A stretch of 64,000 nucleotides of DNA, taken from positions 1 to 64,000 of the forward strand of contig NZ_JACJPO010000018.1 of the NCBI RefSeq assembly GCF_014696105.1, in the 5' to 3' direction. Source of the DNA: Microcoleus sp. FACHB-1515 (GTDB lineage Bacteria; Cyanobacteriota; Cyanobacteriia; Elainellales; Elainellaceae). The position numbers and the translations under genes are program-made. Positions 1 through 8,976 of this stretch are shown piece by piece (the first letter of the stretch is position 1; the number at the start of each line of letters is the position of its first letter). The notes below the pieces were generated by a model. That model was not told the origin of the DNA. It was given only the letters and a program-made list of their open reading frames with translations, and did no database searches.

Positions 1-143
1 GGATTTGAACTGGGCGCTATGCTGCTTGCGTTTGTTTTGGCTCATAAACCACTCCTAGCATGGGTTGGAAGCGTGTAGCTTATTCACCTGTCCAGTTTTA
101 GGGTTCCACCTCAGTCAAGACATGTATTTCTCATGAAAAGAGT

Positions 144-1262
144 TTGCATTGTACATGCCCTAAATGCGAAAAACCTCTTCCAGTAGTATCTCGTCGACTG
201 TCCTTGAACTATTGTTCCACTTGTGGAGAATATCTCGGCAGTCTGCCTGTTCAAAGTACGCATGTTACAGAACTTTCAAATGATGAATTTAAGTACAATA
301 CTTGGGTTGCTAAGCATGTTGGAGAATGGCTAGCTCATATGCCAACATCAAGGATAAGTCCAGATGCGGGTACACTGGCAGAAAATTTATCTCAACTTGC
401 TAACATCATTACATCTGGAAATATTAGAAAGTTCGCTCGAGAACTTCAGATGACGGACGGAGTCATTGAAAGAGCTTGTTCTGGAAAGAGAAGTCCAAGT
501 CTTAGAAGTTTGTTGGAACTCTGCTATCAGCTAAACATTTCACCATTAAATCTTGTAAGCTCTACTCCTAATATTGTTAATTATGTAGATTATAACTCTC
601 CTTTTTTTCAAAGACAAAAAACAAAAGGAAAAGTCGAAACAATAGCTGATAATTCACATTATCGCAAGAAAAATACAGATCGAAGTGAAGTAGAAGCTTT
701 TCTACAAGCATTACTTGTTGGGAGTTCTCCTCCTCCTTCCTTGAGCAAAATTTCTGAGACATTAGGCATCCACGTGAAGACTCTACGCTATCATGCTCCT
801 GCCTTGTGCAAGCAAATAGTGAACCGACGGCAGGAACTTCGGGCTTCTGGTGTGAAATTAGACGCAGGTTCTTTAATTCGATCAACTAGCAAAGAATTTG
901 TTGAGCTGCTAACTCCCACCGAGCTTCAAGATAGATTACTTTCCTGTCTTGAAGAAGATATACCGAGAACTGTTCGAGAGATTGCAGAAGAATTAGGATA
1001 TTCGATCGACATTCTATATGACTATCATGCAGAATTATGTTACCGCATAACTGAACGTTGGAGAAATTTCCAATCTGAATCTAGAAAAAAGAGCATAGAG
1101 CAGGCTTGCAAAGAAGTTCGTCAGGCAGTACTTCAATTACATTCTCAAGGAGCGTACATTTCTAGCTATGCGGTCAGCAAACTCTTATCTAAGCCAGCAT
1201 ACATGCGGGATGAAGAAGTTTATTCTCTATTTTTGTCCTTAAAGAATGAGTTGGAGAAATAG
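144..1262 (+). CDS. TniQ/TnsD-family protein, N-terminally truncated
   Basis: TniQ and TnsD proteins choose the target site for Tn7-like transposition and hand it to TnsC. The open frame starts at a TTG and runs straight into a zinc-binding segment (Cys at residues 3, 5, 8, 24, 27) that matches the second half of the zinc region of the next gene. The first part of the TniQ domain, about 170 residues, is missing. In the same frame upstream, residues such as VAYSPVQF, a TAG stop at 99-101, then KTCISHEKSL still resemble TniQ, so the gene looks decayed or truncated rather than merely mis-started. The C-terminal part has an XRE-like helix-turn-helix (about residues 91-135), two further HTH-like repeats (about 195-235 and 258-310) and a conserved tail. 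It ends 106 bp before the second TniQ gene. Whether the remaining protein still works is unknown. Confidence 0.7.
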   Translation: MHCTCPKCEKPLPVVSRRLSLNYCSTCGEYLGSLPVQSTHVTELSNDEFKYNTWVAKHVGEWLAHMPTSRISPDAGTLAENLSQLANIITSGNIRKFARELQMTDGVIERACSGKRSPSLRSLLELCYQLNISPLNLVSSTPNIVNYVDYNSPFFQRQKTKGKVETIADNSHYRKKNTDRSEVEAFLQALLVGSSPPPSLSKISETLGIHVKTLRYHAPALCKQIVNRRQELRASGVKLDAGSLIRSTSKEFVELLTPTELQDRLLSCLEEDIPRTVREIAEELGYSIDILYDYHAELCYRITERWRNFQSESRKKSIEQACKEVRQAVLQLHSQGAYISSYAVSKLLSKPAYMRDEEVYSLFLSLKNELEK

Positions 1263-1368
1263 TTCTTTCTCTACATAGAGCGAATCTTTTCTTACAATAA
1301 TCGGTCTGAGAATTCCAAAGTATAAGAAACGAAATTTTACCATCTTAGCATGGCTTTAGTATTATCTA

Positions 1369-2766
1369 ATGAAACCCATGAATACACATCAAGCTAACAT
1401 TCGTGTCGTTGATTTATCTTCTTATCTTCCTCCACGAACTCAACTTAATAACATAGCTCCGATTGGGCAAGAAAGTTTTTTGGTAGAAAGCCTGACTAGT
1501 TATATTGCTCGTTTAGCAAACTCTCATTGTCTGCCTGTTGGTGTACTGATGCAGACAGAGATCGCGCCTATTGTTGATAAAGTTCATGGAGGCGCCAATC
1601 TTCATAAAATCTACAATCATACTTCAGCATTAAATAGCACTGGAGTAATGGCTTTCAATCTAGTCCAAGCTCTAGAAAAACTCAGTGGACAAAAGAACCT
1701 TGATTTGCTGACATTAAGCAGGTGGTCTAACCTGTTACCGCAGAGAAATTTATTGCGGCGTCATCGTGCATGGTGTCCTGCTTGTTATCAGGAGTGGTAT
1801 TCTACTGGACAGGTAGTCTATGAGCGCCTTCTTTGGTTCCTAGAAGTCGTTAAGGTATGTCCATTGCACCGCTGTCTTCTGAGGGAGACGTGCCCTTGCT
1901 GCCGTCAAAAGAATCTTTGTTTAGCTTGGCATGCTCGTCCAGGTTACTGTTCAAAATGTCAGGAGTGGCTTGGGTTAGTGTTCAATAGTTCGTTCGAAGA
2001 GCTTGAAAATTTATCCCAAGATGACTTAGAAACTTTGGTTTGGATTTCTGAATCTGTCGAAGATTTGCTGGCTTATACTTCTTGTCTAGCTGTTCCTTTA
2101 ACTAAGAAAGACATTGCTCAGGCCTTTACGGTGCATATCGATACTGTCTCTAATGGGAACATAGCTGCGTTTGCTCGCCAGCTCCAGCTACCCAGAAATA
2201 CTGTATGGCTCTGGTGTAATGGTAAAAATCTTCCGCAACTAGAAACCCTAGTGCAGATTTGCTATCGCCTTAACCGTTCGCTAGTAGATTTCATAACTCA
2301 GGCACCAGAACAAAACATTTATGTGACTGCGGAAAAAGTACCAGCAGTTTTACAATCTAGGCCAAAAGCTGAGGCTAGAGTAATCAACACAGATTGGCTT
2401 GAAAGAGAGTTAGAAGTTATTTTCCTTAAGCATGACTGTCCACCACAATCAATGGAAGAAGTCGCGAGACAATTAGACATCCATCGAGAAACGATTTTCA
2501 GACTCTTTCCAGAAATATGTCGAGCTATTTCTAGAAAATACGATAGGTTTCAAAAAGTTTGTCATCAACAGGCGATCGAACAGAGTCTCGAAGAAGTCAA
2601 GCAAACTGTTTTAGAACTCTACAATGCTGGCTTATATCCGTCTGAAGGACGTGTAGCTCAGATGATGAGTAGACCAGGCTACTTACGATACAAACAAGTG
2701 CGGGCTGCGATCGCAGAAGCAAAGCTAGCGCTTAGCACTCGGGATCAAGACTTAGGCAGCAAGTAA
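1369..2766 (+). CDS. TniQ/TnsD-family transposition target selector
   Basis: This is a full-length TniQ/TnsD-type protein of 465 residues. The N-terminal TniQ domain begins around residue 32 with the conserved E-S-x-x-S-Y-I-A-R-L-A pattern. A zinc-binding region follows, with Cys136/Cys139, Cys164/His167, Cys175/Cys178 and Cys194/Cys197. The C-terminal half has an XRE-like helix-turn-helix at about 262-308, a second HTH-like repeat at about 358-390 and a tail shared with the upstream gene. In characterised relatives, short TniQ proteins couple to CRISPR effectors, whereas long ones with extra DNA-binding repeats (TnsD) read a fixed attachment site. The long architecture and a tRNA-Ala about 290 bp downstream suggest a TnsD-like homing role here, which is an inference. 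The gene is AT-rich compared with the chromosome around it. Confidence 0.85.
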   Translation: MKPMNTHQANIRVVDLSSYLPPRTQLNNIAPIGQESFLVESLTSYIARLANSHCLPVGVLMQTEIAPIVDKVHGGANLHKIYNHTSALNSTGVMAFNLVQALEKLSGQKNLDLLTLSRWSNLLPQRNLLRRHRAWCPACYQEWYSTGQVVYERLLWFLEVVKVCPLHRCLLRETCPCCRQKNLCLAWHARPGYCSKCQEWLGLVFNSSFEELENLSQDDLETLVWISESVEDLLAYTSCLAVPLTKKDIAQAFTVHIDTVSNGNIAAFARQLQLPRNTVWLWCNGKNLPQLETLVQICYRLNRSLVDFITQAPEQNIYVTAEKVPAVLQSRPKAEARVINTDWLERELEVIFLKHDCPPQSMEEVARQLDIHRETIFRLFPEICRAISRKYDRFQKVCHQQAIEQSLEEVKQTVLELYNAGLYPSEGRVAQMMSRPGYLRYKQVRAAIAEAKLALSTRDQDLGSK

Positions 2767-2850
2767 TTTTGTCACTGCTTGGTTCTACAAGCAATGGCGC
2801 GATCGTAGCATGAGCGGCTTCTGCCAGACAGTTCCGCAACTAGGGGGCTT

Positions 2851-2910
2851 TAAGCTTAGCCTTCCCGTTTTCCTAGCAAGCGGTGTACCACGAGCAATAA
2901 GCTAAGCTTA
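2851..2910. repeat. 10-bp inverted repeat, 40 bp apart
   Basis: The decamer TAAGCTTAGC at 2851-2860 is repeated as its exact reverse complement at 2901-2910. It lies between the second TniQ gene and the repeat cluster of the element end. There is no T-run after it, so it is not a typical terminator. It may be part of the transposon end or an unrelated palindrome. Confidence 0.6.
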
Positions 2911-2951
2911 TAGTACAGCCGAAATCATGGACTGGTACAAAATTCGCTGCG

Positions 2952-3017
2952 ACAAGCATTAAGTGTCAACAGACGGTTACAAGCATTAAGTGTCATTTGC
3001 GGCCACTTAATGCTTGT
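2952..3017. repeat. Cluster of three TnsB-site-like repeats
   Basis: The 17-mer ACAAGCATTAAGTGTCA occurs at 2952-2968 and again at 2979-2995. Its first 14 bases recur in inverse orientation at 3004-3017. Copies two and three form a perfect 14-bp stem with an 11-base loop. Arrays of about 20-bp sites containing a TGTCA or TGACA core and an AT-rich middle are typical TnsB-binding sites at the ends of cyanobacterial Tn7-like and CAST elements. The repeats themselves are seen directly; their role as transposase sites is inferred. Confidence 0.75.
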
Positions 3018-3057
3018 TGTTCCACAAAAACGTGCTATTTCAGGCTCAAGTAAAAAA

Positions 3058-3130
3058 TGGAGATAAGCGGATTCGAACCGCTGACCCCTTCAATGCCATT
3101 GAAGTGCTCTACCAACTGAGCTATATCCCC
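3058..3130 (-). tRNA. tRNA-Ala(GGC)
   Basis: On the minus strand a 73-base cloverleaf can be folded. The acceptor GGGGATA pairs with TATCTCC, the D arm is GCTC/GAGC, the anticodon stem CTTCA/TGAAG carries loop ATGGCAT (anticodon GGC), and the T arm AGCGG/CCGCT carries TTCGAAT. The discriminator base is A and CCA is not encoded. Its 3' end faces the Tn7-like element end, as expected for a tRNA used as a transposon attachment site. Confidence 0.95.
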
Positions 3131-3250
3131 GTAGTCCGTATTCCATAGTGGCTGATGCAGCAGCATTTTGTCAAGCAACATTGCAAGTTTTCTCCGGCGA
3201 TCGAGGAATCGCGCTAGAGTTGCGTATGTTGTGCCGTTGCCGGAACTGTT

Positions 3251-4312
3251 ATGAGCGCCACGCCCGAAGAAAATTCGACCCAAACCGAACTGCTGCGATC
3301 GCTCCGGCGCAAAGAAGGAACCTGGGCAGAATGGGCGAGTGCCTGTGCACAGTTGCAAAAAGCAGGCTATTCGCCGCAGCAGATTTTTGAAGAAACGGGC
3401 TTTGAGCCAATTCAGCAAAATCAAATTGTGGTAGCCGGACAGGTTTACAGTTCAATTTTGAATGTGGGCGTGGCGGATGAAGTGCGATCGCGCTTTGAGC
3501 GGACTGGAAGCGACACGCTGTATGAATTTCGCATTCTCACCGAGACCGATCGCGCTGCGGCTGCCACGCTGGTTGTGCAAAAAGGCGTTGATTCGGAAGG
3601 GGCGAAAGAAGTTGCCAGAGCGCTGAAAGATTTTTCGTGGATGAGCAAGCCGCCCGAAAATTTCACCGCTGATCCGGGCGATGCCGTTGCCTATCACTAC
3701 TGGAAGTTAGCGCGGCAGCAATCGGATTTGCAGGCTCGATCGCGGTTGATTGCGAACGGTCTGCGCTTTGCCAGTTCGCCCGAAGCGCGATCGCAAGTTG
3801 AAAAGCTGCTGACGGATTTTACCGTGACGCGATCGCGTCCTGCCCCGCTCTTGCCGTTCTACCGCTTGGATTCTGAAGACGAAATGCCGCGCGTGCTGCC
3901 TGTCGTGGGCAAGCTGCCGCTCTCACCTGCGGATTTAGAGGCCGTGCCGCTGGTGGAGGAGTCGGGTGCATTTGGCTTTGTCCGGTTTGAGGGCAGCGGT
4001 GCTTGGATTGGAATTCCGGGCTGGCAGGTGGTTTTGGCCGCAGAAGATCCGGTCGCGATTCTGGCTGATCCCGATCGCCTTCCGGCAGAGTCTTCTGGCA
4101 AGCAGGAAGAAGTGCTGGTGATTGTCGATCGCGCTCAGCGTGAGTGGCAGGCGGATAGCTACTTTCTGGTCGATCGAGACAGTCAGCTTGAAATTCAATG
4201 GTTTGAAAATGAACCGATCGAGCCGATCTTAGGCCGCATTTTGATTGTCTTGCGCCCGAAGAAAATTCTCGATGAGAACTTGGCGAAAGACCCCTGGCAG
4301 ATTGATGAGTAG
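3251..4312 (+). CDS. raf1: RuBisCO accumulation factor 1 (Raf1)
   Basis: Raf1 is a dimeric assembly chaperone that brackets RbcL dimers after folding and is displaced by RbcS during form I RuBisCO assembly in the cytosol. The 353-residue length fits cyanobacterial Raf1. The N-terminal helical part (about residues 10-200) contains the recognisable segments KEGTWAEWASACAQLQKAGY and FEETGFEPIQQNQI. The C-terminal beta-domain begins near the LPFYRLDSEDEMPR segment and ends in a hydrophobic strand and short acidic tail. The gene stands alone between tRNA-Ala and an SH3 protein, with no rbc genes nearby. The codon and HIP1 pattern is typical of the host chromosome, in contrast to the preceding 3 kb. 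Confidence 0.93.
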   Translation: MSATPEENSTQTELLRSLRRKEGTWAEWASACAQLQKAGYSPQQIFEETGFEPIQQNQIVVAGQVYSSILNVGVADEVRSRFERTGSDTLYEFRILTETDRAAAATLVVQKGVDSEGAKEVARALKDFSWMSKPPENFTADPGDAVAYHYWKLARQQSDLQARSRLIANGLRFASSPEARSQVEKLLTDFTVTRSRPAPLLPFYRLDSEDEMPRVLPVVGKLPLSPADLEAVPLVEESGAFGFVRFEGSGAWIGIPGWQVVLAAEDPVAILADPDRLPAESSGKQEEVLVIVDRAQREWQADSYFLVDRDSQLEIQWFENEPIEPILGRILIVLRPKKILDENLAKDPWQIDE

Positions 4313-4473
4313 CGAAAAGAGGAGCGTTTGAATGTATTTGACGCTGCAATTCAAGCGGTAGTAGAAACCCGATCGCTCAGGCAGAGTTTTCATCAAATCT
4401 TTGCAGAAATAGCACGGAAGTTTATTAGATGCTTGGCAGATTGAATCTGTAGCACTTTATTTGCAACTGATTC

Positions 4474-5421
4474 ATGAAGCGTGTTCGATCGTTCCTGGGC
4501 TGGTTTTTTGGTGCGTCTTTTTTAATGGGCGCGATCGGTTGTGTTATCAACGGCACTCCATTTAGTGGCCTCGTTTTTCTAATTTGGGCGTTACTGTGTT
4601 TGCCACCTGTTAATCAATTCGCACAGCAGCGAGGTTTTCGCGTTCACCTCCTGATAAAAGTCATTATCTTTTTAGTGAGCATTGTTCTCGTCAACATTAT
4701 TGAACCCAGCGATTTTGATGCTACGCCAGTTGCAGAGGAATCGCCTGTTCCGCTCGAAACACCAACAACGGCCTTCCAAACTCCAACTCCATCGCCTTCT
4801 GCCACGCCAGTACCATCTCCCACACCGACATTAGAAGAATCAGTTACGCCCGTACCCTTAACGGAGGCAGAACAATTCAAGCAGATAGTTTTAACTCACA
4901 CAGATGGATTGTTTGCTATCGATCGAATCCAGAACATGAGCGCAGATGAACTGTACGTCTATCGTGAAACTTTAACTGAAGCTGTTTTGGATGCTATCAA
5001 CGGAGGCATTCCATTAGAAGCGGTTAAACAAACTTTTGCCGATCAGCTTCACATCAAACAGGGAATGGATGAAAAGCTTTCCTACAACATCTCAAATGGC
5101 TTAATTGAAGGCATTTTGGCGTGGGAGCGAGGGGAACGCCCGTCTGGTGCTACCGCCGCAGTTGAAGAACAATTCACCACAACATCAGCAAGTCCGGTTT
5201 CAGGGCAGATTGGTCGCTTGGTCGCAGCTACCCCCAACGCCCGTATCAATCTTCGTGACCAACCGAGTACAAGCACTCCGACTGAACGATATGGGCTGGA
5301 GGGCGATCGCGTCGTATTACAAGAAACGACCACTGGCAGCGACGGCTACACCTGGCACAAAGTACAGTTTCAAGCTTCAGGGGCGATCGGATGGGTTCGT
5401 GCTGATTTTGTTGAATTCTAA
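4474..5421 (+). CDS. Membrane protein with C-terminal SH3 domain
   Basis: The function is unknown. The 315-residue protein starts with two hydrophobic segments (about residues 8-45 and 58-75), so it is probably anchored in the inner membrane. A Pro/Thr/Ser-rich linker (about 85-130) follows. The middle part is helical and resembles host-cell attachment or Ltp-type small domains. The last 65 residues form a bacterial SH3 domain, with the usual RINLRDQPS start and IGWVRADFVEF end. Bacterial SH3 domains generally bind peptidoglycan or other cell-surface ligands, so a periplasmic or cell-wall role is plausible. Its neighbours raf1 and tRNA-Arg give no functional clue. Confidence 0.75.
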   Translation: MKRVRSFLGWFFGASFLMGAIGCVINGTPFSGLVFLIWALLCLPPVNQFAQQRGFRVHLLIKVIIFLVSIVLVNIIEPSDFDATPVAEESPVPLETPTTAFQTPTPSPSATPVPSPTPTLEESVTPVPLTEAEQFKQIVLTHTDGLFAIDRIQNMSADELYVYRETLTEAVLDAINGGIPLEAVKQTFADQLHIKQGMDEKLSYNISNGLIEGILAWERGERPSGATAAVEEQFTTTSASPVSGQIGRLVAATPNARINLRDQPSTSTPTERYGLEGDRVVLQETTTGSDGYTWHKVQFQASGAIGWVRADFVEF

Positions 5422-5522
5422 ACTAGCTGTGCTTCTCCTGCCGCATCAAAGCGAGCCTAACCTTCTTAACTACATGTAAGCAAAAAATGCTTTCAGCGTT
5501 ACGGCTTCTAGGGTTATTCAGA

Positions 5523-5596
5523 CGGGACTGGCGCGATTTGAACGCGCGGCCTACCGCTTAGGAGGCGGTTGCTCTATCCTGCTGAGCTACAATCCC
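5523..5596 (-). tRNA. tRNA-Arg(CCT)
   Basis: A 74-base cloverleaf folds on the minus strand. The acceptor GGGATTG pairs with CAGTCCC, the anticodon stem ACCGC/GCGGT carries loop CTCCTAA (anticodon CCT, reading AGG), and the T arm GCGCG/CGCGC carries TTCAAAT. The discriminator is G and CCA is not encoded. Confidence 0.94.
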
Positions 5597-5655
5597 ATTG
5601 CTACCGTCATGATAGCAAGTGCTTTTTGATGTGCAAATAAAAGATCGCCCTTTTG

Positions 5656-6747
<1,092 letters not shown>

Positions 6748-6765
6748 TCAGTATCCGCCATCGAA

Positions 6766-8550
6766 ATGACTCTCTGCTTGAATGTTCGGTGTCTAATGCC
6801 GCAGAATGCGGACGATGCCAAGTTTTGTGTGTCGTGTGGAGCAAAGCTGCGGCTGGGCGATCGCTACCGCGCCCTGAAGTTGATCGGGCAGGGCGGCTTT
6901 GGGCGGACGTTTTTGGCGATCGATGAGCAAATTCCGTCGCGTCCGACCTGCGTGATCAAGCAGCTATTTCCGCAAAGCCAAAACACTGAAGCGAACAAAA
7001 AAGCCGCCGAACTGTTTGAGCAAGAAGCGCAGCGGCTCGATCAGCTTCAGCACGACCAGATTCCCCGCTTGCTGGCTCATGTGACGCAAGATAAATGCCA
7101 ATATCTGATCCAGACCTACATTGAAGGCGAAACACTGGCGCAAGAACTGGCGCGGAATGGCGCATTTAAGCCCGATCGCATCCGGCAACTGCTCGTCGAT
7201 CTGCTGCCTGTTTTGCAATATCTGCACGATCGCCAAATCATTCACCGCGACATCAAGCCGGACAACATCGTGCGGCGATCGTCGGATGGGCGCTTGGTGC
7301 TGGTGGATTTTGGCGCGTCCAAGCTGACAACCGCCACGAACTTGGCACAAACAGGAACGGCGATCGGCTCTGCCGGATATGCTGCGCCAGAGCAAACGGG
7401 CGGCAAGGCGACGTTTGCCAGCGATCTCTATGGCTTGGGCGTCACCTGCGTTCATCTGCTGACGGATATGCCACCGTTCGAGCTATTTTCGTTTGCGGAA
7501 GGCCGCTGGGTGTGGCGCGATTATTTACCGGACTCGATCGATCGCAGCCTCGCCACCGTTCTCGATCGATTGATCGAACCTGCGATCGCTCAGCGCTACG
7601 CCTCGGCAATGGCCGCCCTGCAAGACTTGGATGTTGCGCCTGTGGTTGCCACTGCGATCCATTCTGGCTGGCAGTGTGTGCAGACGATCGCGGCGCACAG
7701 CAACTCAATTTCCAGTGTGGCAATTAGTCCGGGCGATCGCTGGCTGGTCAGCGGCAGCTTTGACAAGACGATTAAGGTTTGGCATCTGGGCATCGGCGCG
7801 TTGCGGAGTACGCTGACCGGACACACGCAGCCTGTTTCCTCGCTGGCGTTCAGTCCCGATGGCGTCATGCTGGTGAGCGGCAGCGTCGATGATACGATTC
7901 GCGTTTGGTGTTTGCATACGGAAGCGCCAATTTACTGCTTGCACGACGAAGCCGATTCGCTGCTCTCACTGAATGTGGCCGTCAGTCCAGACGGAGTGGC
8001 GATCGCATCCGGCAGCGATGCTCGCATCATCAAGATTCGCTATTTGCAAACTGGAAAGCTGTTGCGATCGTTCAACGTCAACCGCACGATCAACAGCATT
8101 GCCATCAGCCCGAATGGAAAATATCTCGCATCGGGCAGCAGCGACAACACAATCAAACTGTGGGATTTCTACACGGGTACGCCGCTCGGCCTGCTGCAAG
8201 GCCACAAGCGCGATGTCAACAGCGTCACCTTCAGCCCGGATAGTCGCCTGCTGGCATCCGGCAGCAACGATAATACGATGAAAGTGTGGGATCTGCACAG
8301 CCGCAAGGTTCGCACGTTCAGCGGCCATCTCGATTCGGTGAAAGCGATCGCCTTTAGCCCCAACCAGCAGTTTCTCGCCAGCGCCAGCAGCGACGCGACC
8401 GTGCGAATTTGGAACGTGGCAACGGGCGAACTGCTGCAAACTTTGGTCGGCCACAGCAAAGCCGTGAATGCGATCGCGTTTGCCCATCACGGACGCACAC
8501 TGGTAAGCGGCAGCAGCGATCGATCGCTGAAAATCTGGCGGCAAGATTAG
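6766..8550 (+). CDS. Zinc-ribbon Ser/Thr protein kinase with WD40 repeats
   Basis: This 594-residue protein has three parts. A four-Cys zinc ribbon (C4, C9, C21, C24) opens it. A Hanks-type kinase follows, with GQGGFG near residue 40, the catalytic loop HRDIKPDN near 158 and DFG near 180. A C-terminal beta-propeller of about seven WD40 repeats (about 300-594) carries repeated GHSKAVNAIAF-type and SGSSD-type motifs. Such kinases are common in cyanobacteria and are cytosolic; the WD40 part presumably binds partners or senses a ligand. I chose ATG 6766 because it places the zinc ribbon at the N-terminus as in relatives. The frame stays open back to 6610 but there overlaps the tocopherol cyclase gene. 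The substrate is unknown. Confidence 0.92.
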   Translation: MTLCLNVRCLMPQNADDAKFCVSCGAKLRLGDRYRALKLIGQGGFGRTFLAIDEQIPSRPTCVIKQLFPQSQNTEANKKAAELFEQEAQRLDQLQHDQIPRLLAHVTQDKCQYLIQTYIEGETLAQELARNGAFKPDRIRQLLVDLLPVLQYLHDRQIIHRDIKPDNIVRRSSDGRLVLVDFGASKLTTATNLAQTGTAIGSAGYAAPEQTGGKATFASDLYGLGVTCVHLLTDMPPFELFSFAEGRWVWRDYLPDSIDRSLATVLDRLIEPAIAQRYASAMAALQDLDVAPVVATAIHSGWQCVQTIAAHSNSISSVAISPGDRWLVSGSFDKTIKVWHLGIGALRSTLTGHTQPVSSLAFSPDGVMLVSGSVDDTIRVWCLHTEAPIYCLHDEADSLLSLNVAVSPDGVAIASGSDARIIKIRYLQTGKLLRSFNVNRTINSIAISPNGKYLASGSSDNTIKLWDFYTGTPLGLLQGHKRDVNSVTFSPDSRLLASGSNDNTMKVWDLHSRKVRTFSGHLDSVKAIAFSPNQQFLASASSDATVRIWNVATGELLQTLVGHSKAVNAIAFAHHGRTLVSGSSDRSLKIWRQD

Positions 8551-8733
8551 TGCTTCAGCCGCCGCCGACTGTGGTGATTTCGAGGCGATCGTCTGCACTT
8601 TCGTTTATACCTAGAACTAGCGATAATTTGAATCATGGTTTAGAGAAAGCTTTATGCTGCTGAGGGATGAAAGCGCGAAATTCGGCTCGTATGGAAACAA
8701 CGAGGAATTGAGTCAGGAGTCAAGATTCGTGTT

Positions 8734-8976
8734 ATGAAACTCGATCGCATCACTAGCAATCCAAATCGCCTGAATGGACAGCCTTGCATTCGTAATTTTC
8801 GCCTTACTGTTCGTCGGGTGATTGAATTATTGGCCACTTATCCAAACCGAGAAGAATTGCGTCAGGAGTTTCCAGAATTAGAAGACGAAGATATTCGGCA
8901 AGCTTTGATTTTTGCTGCTTCCTATTTGGACGATCGCATCATTGAACTACCCGATTGCTATGAAACTGTTGCTTAA
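8734..8976 (+). CDS. DUF433 antitoxin-like protein
   Basis: This 80-residue protein is a DUF433 member, recognisable by the order ITSNPNRLNGQPCIRN, then VIELLA and ELEDEDIRQAL. DUF433 proteins are small winged-helix-like proteins usually found just upstream of a PIN-like toxin gene, and are taken as the antitoxin half. The downstream gene starts inside this one (overlap 8960-8976), as is usual for toxin-antitoxin pairs. Autoregulation of the operon is likely by family but I did not identify an operator. Confidence 0.85.
   Translation: MKLDRITSNPNRLNGQPCIRNFRLTVRRVIELLATYPNREELRQEFPELEDEDIRQALIFAASYLDDRIIELPDCYETVA

Larger units (their letters stand above)
1..3026. mobile_element. One end of a Tn7-like transposon, partial
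   Basis: This stretch is clearly more AT-rich than the rest of the window, and I see only one perfect HIP1 octamer in it (near 2704), although HIP1 is frequent everywhere else. It carries two tandem TniQ/TnsD-family genes pointing at a tRNA-Ala gene, followed by a cluster of 14-17 bp repeats. On the minus strand a candidate terminus TGTGGAACAACA begins at 3026; it resembles the known Tn7 terminus TGTGGGCGGACA. The tRNA 3' end lies about 32 bp further on. Tn7-like elements, including CRISPR-associated ones, often home next to tRNA genes through a TnsD/TniQ protein. The other end, tnsA/B/C and any cargo would lie before position 1. That this is a mobile element end is an inference from gene content, composition and repeats; the exact boundary is unproven. 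Confidence 0.6.

Noticed and set aside
577-885. Minus-strand ORF of 102 codons opposite the first TniQ gene
   Set aside because: It lies antisense inside a recognisable protein domain and shows no family likeness.
2952-3017. Reading the repeat cluster as an intrinsic terminator of the TniQ operon
   Set aside because: A 14-bp stem exists but no T-run follows, and a third direct copy argues for protein-binding sites.
3819-4349. Long minus-strand ORF (176 codons) opposite raf1
   Set aside because: Its composition (Arg, Pro, Ser and Gln-rich) is what the complement of HIP1-rich coding DNA gives; raf1 on the other strand is certain.
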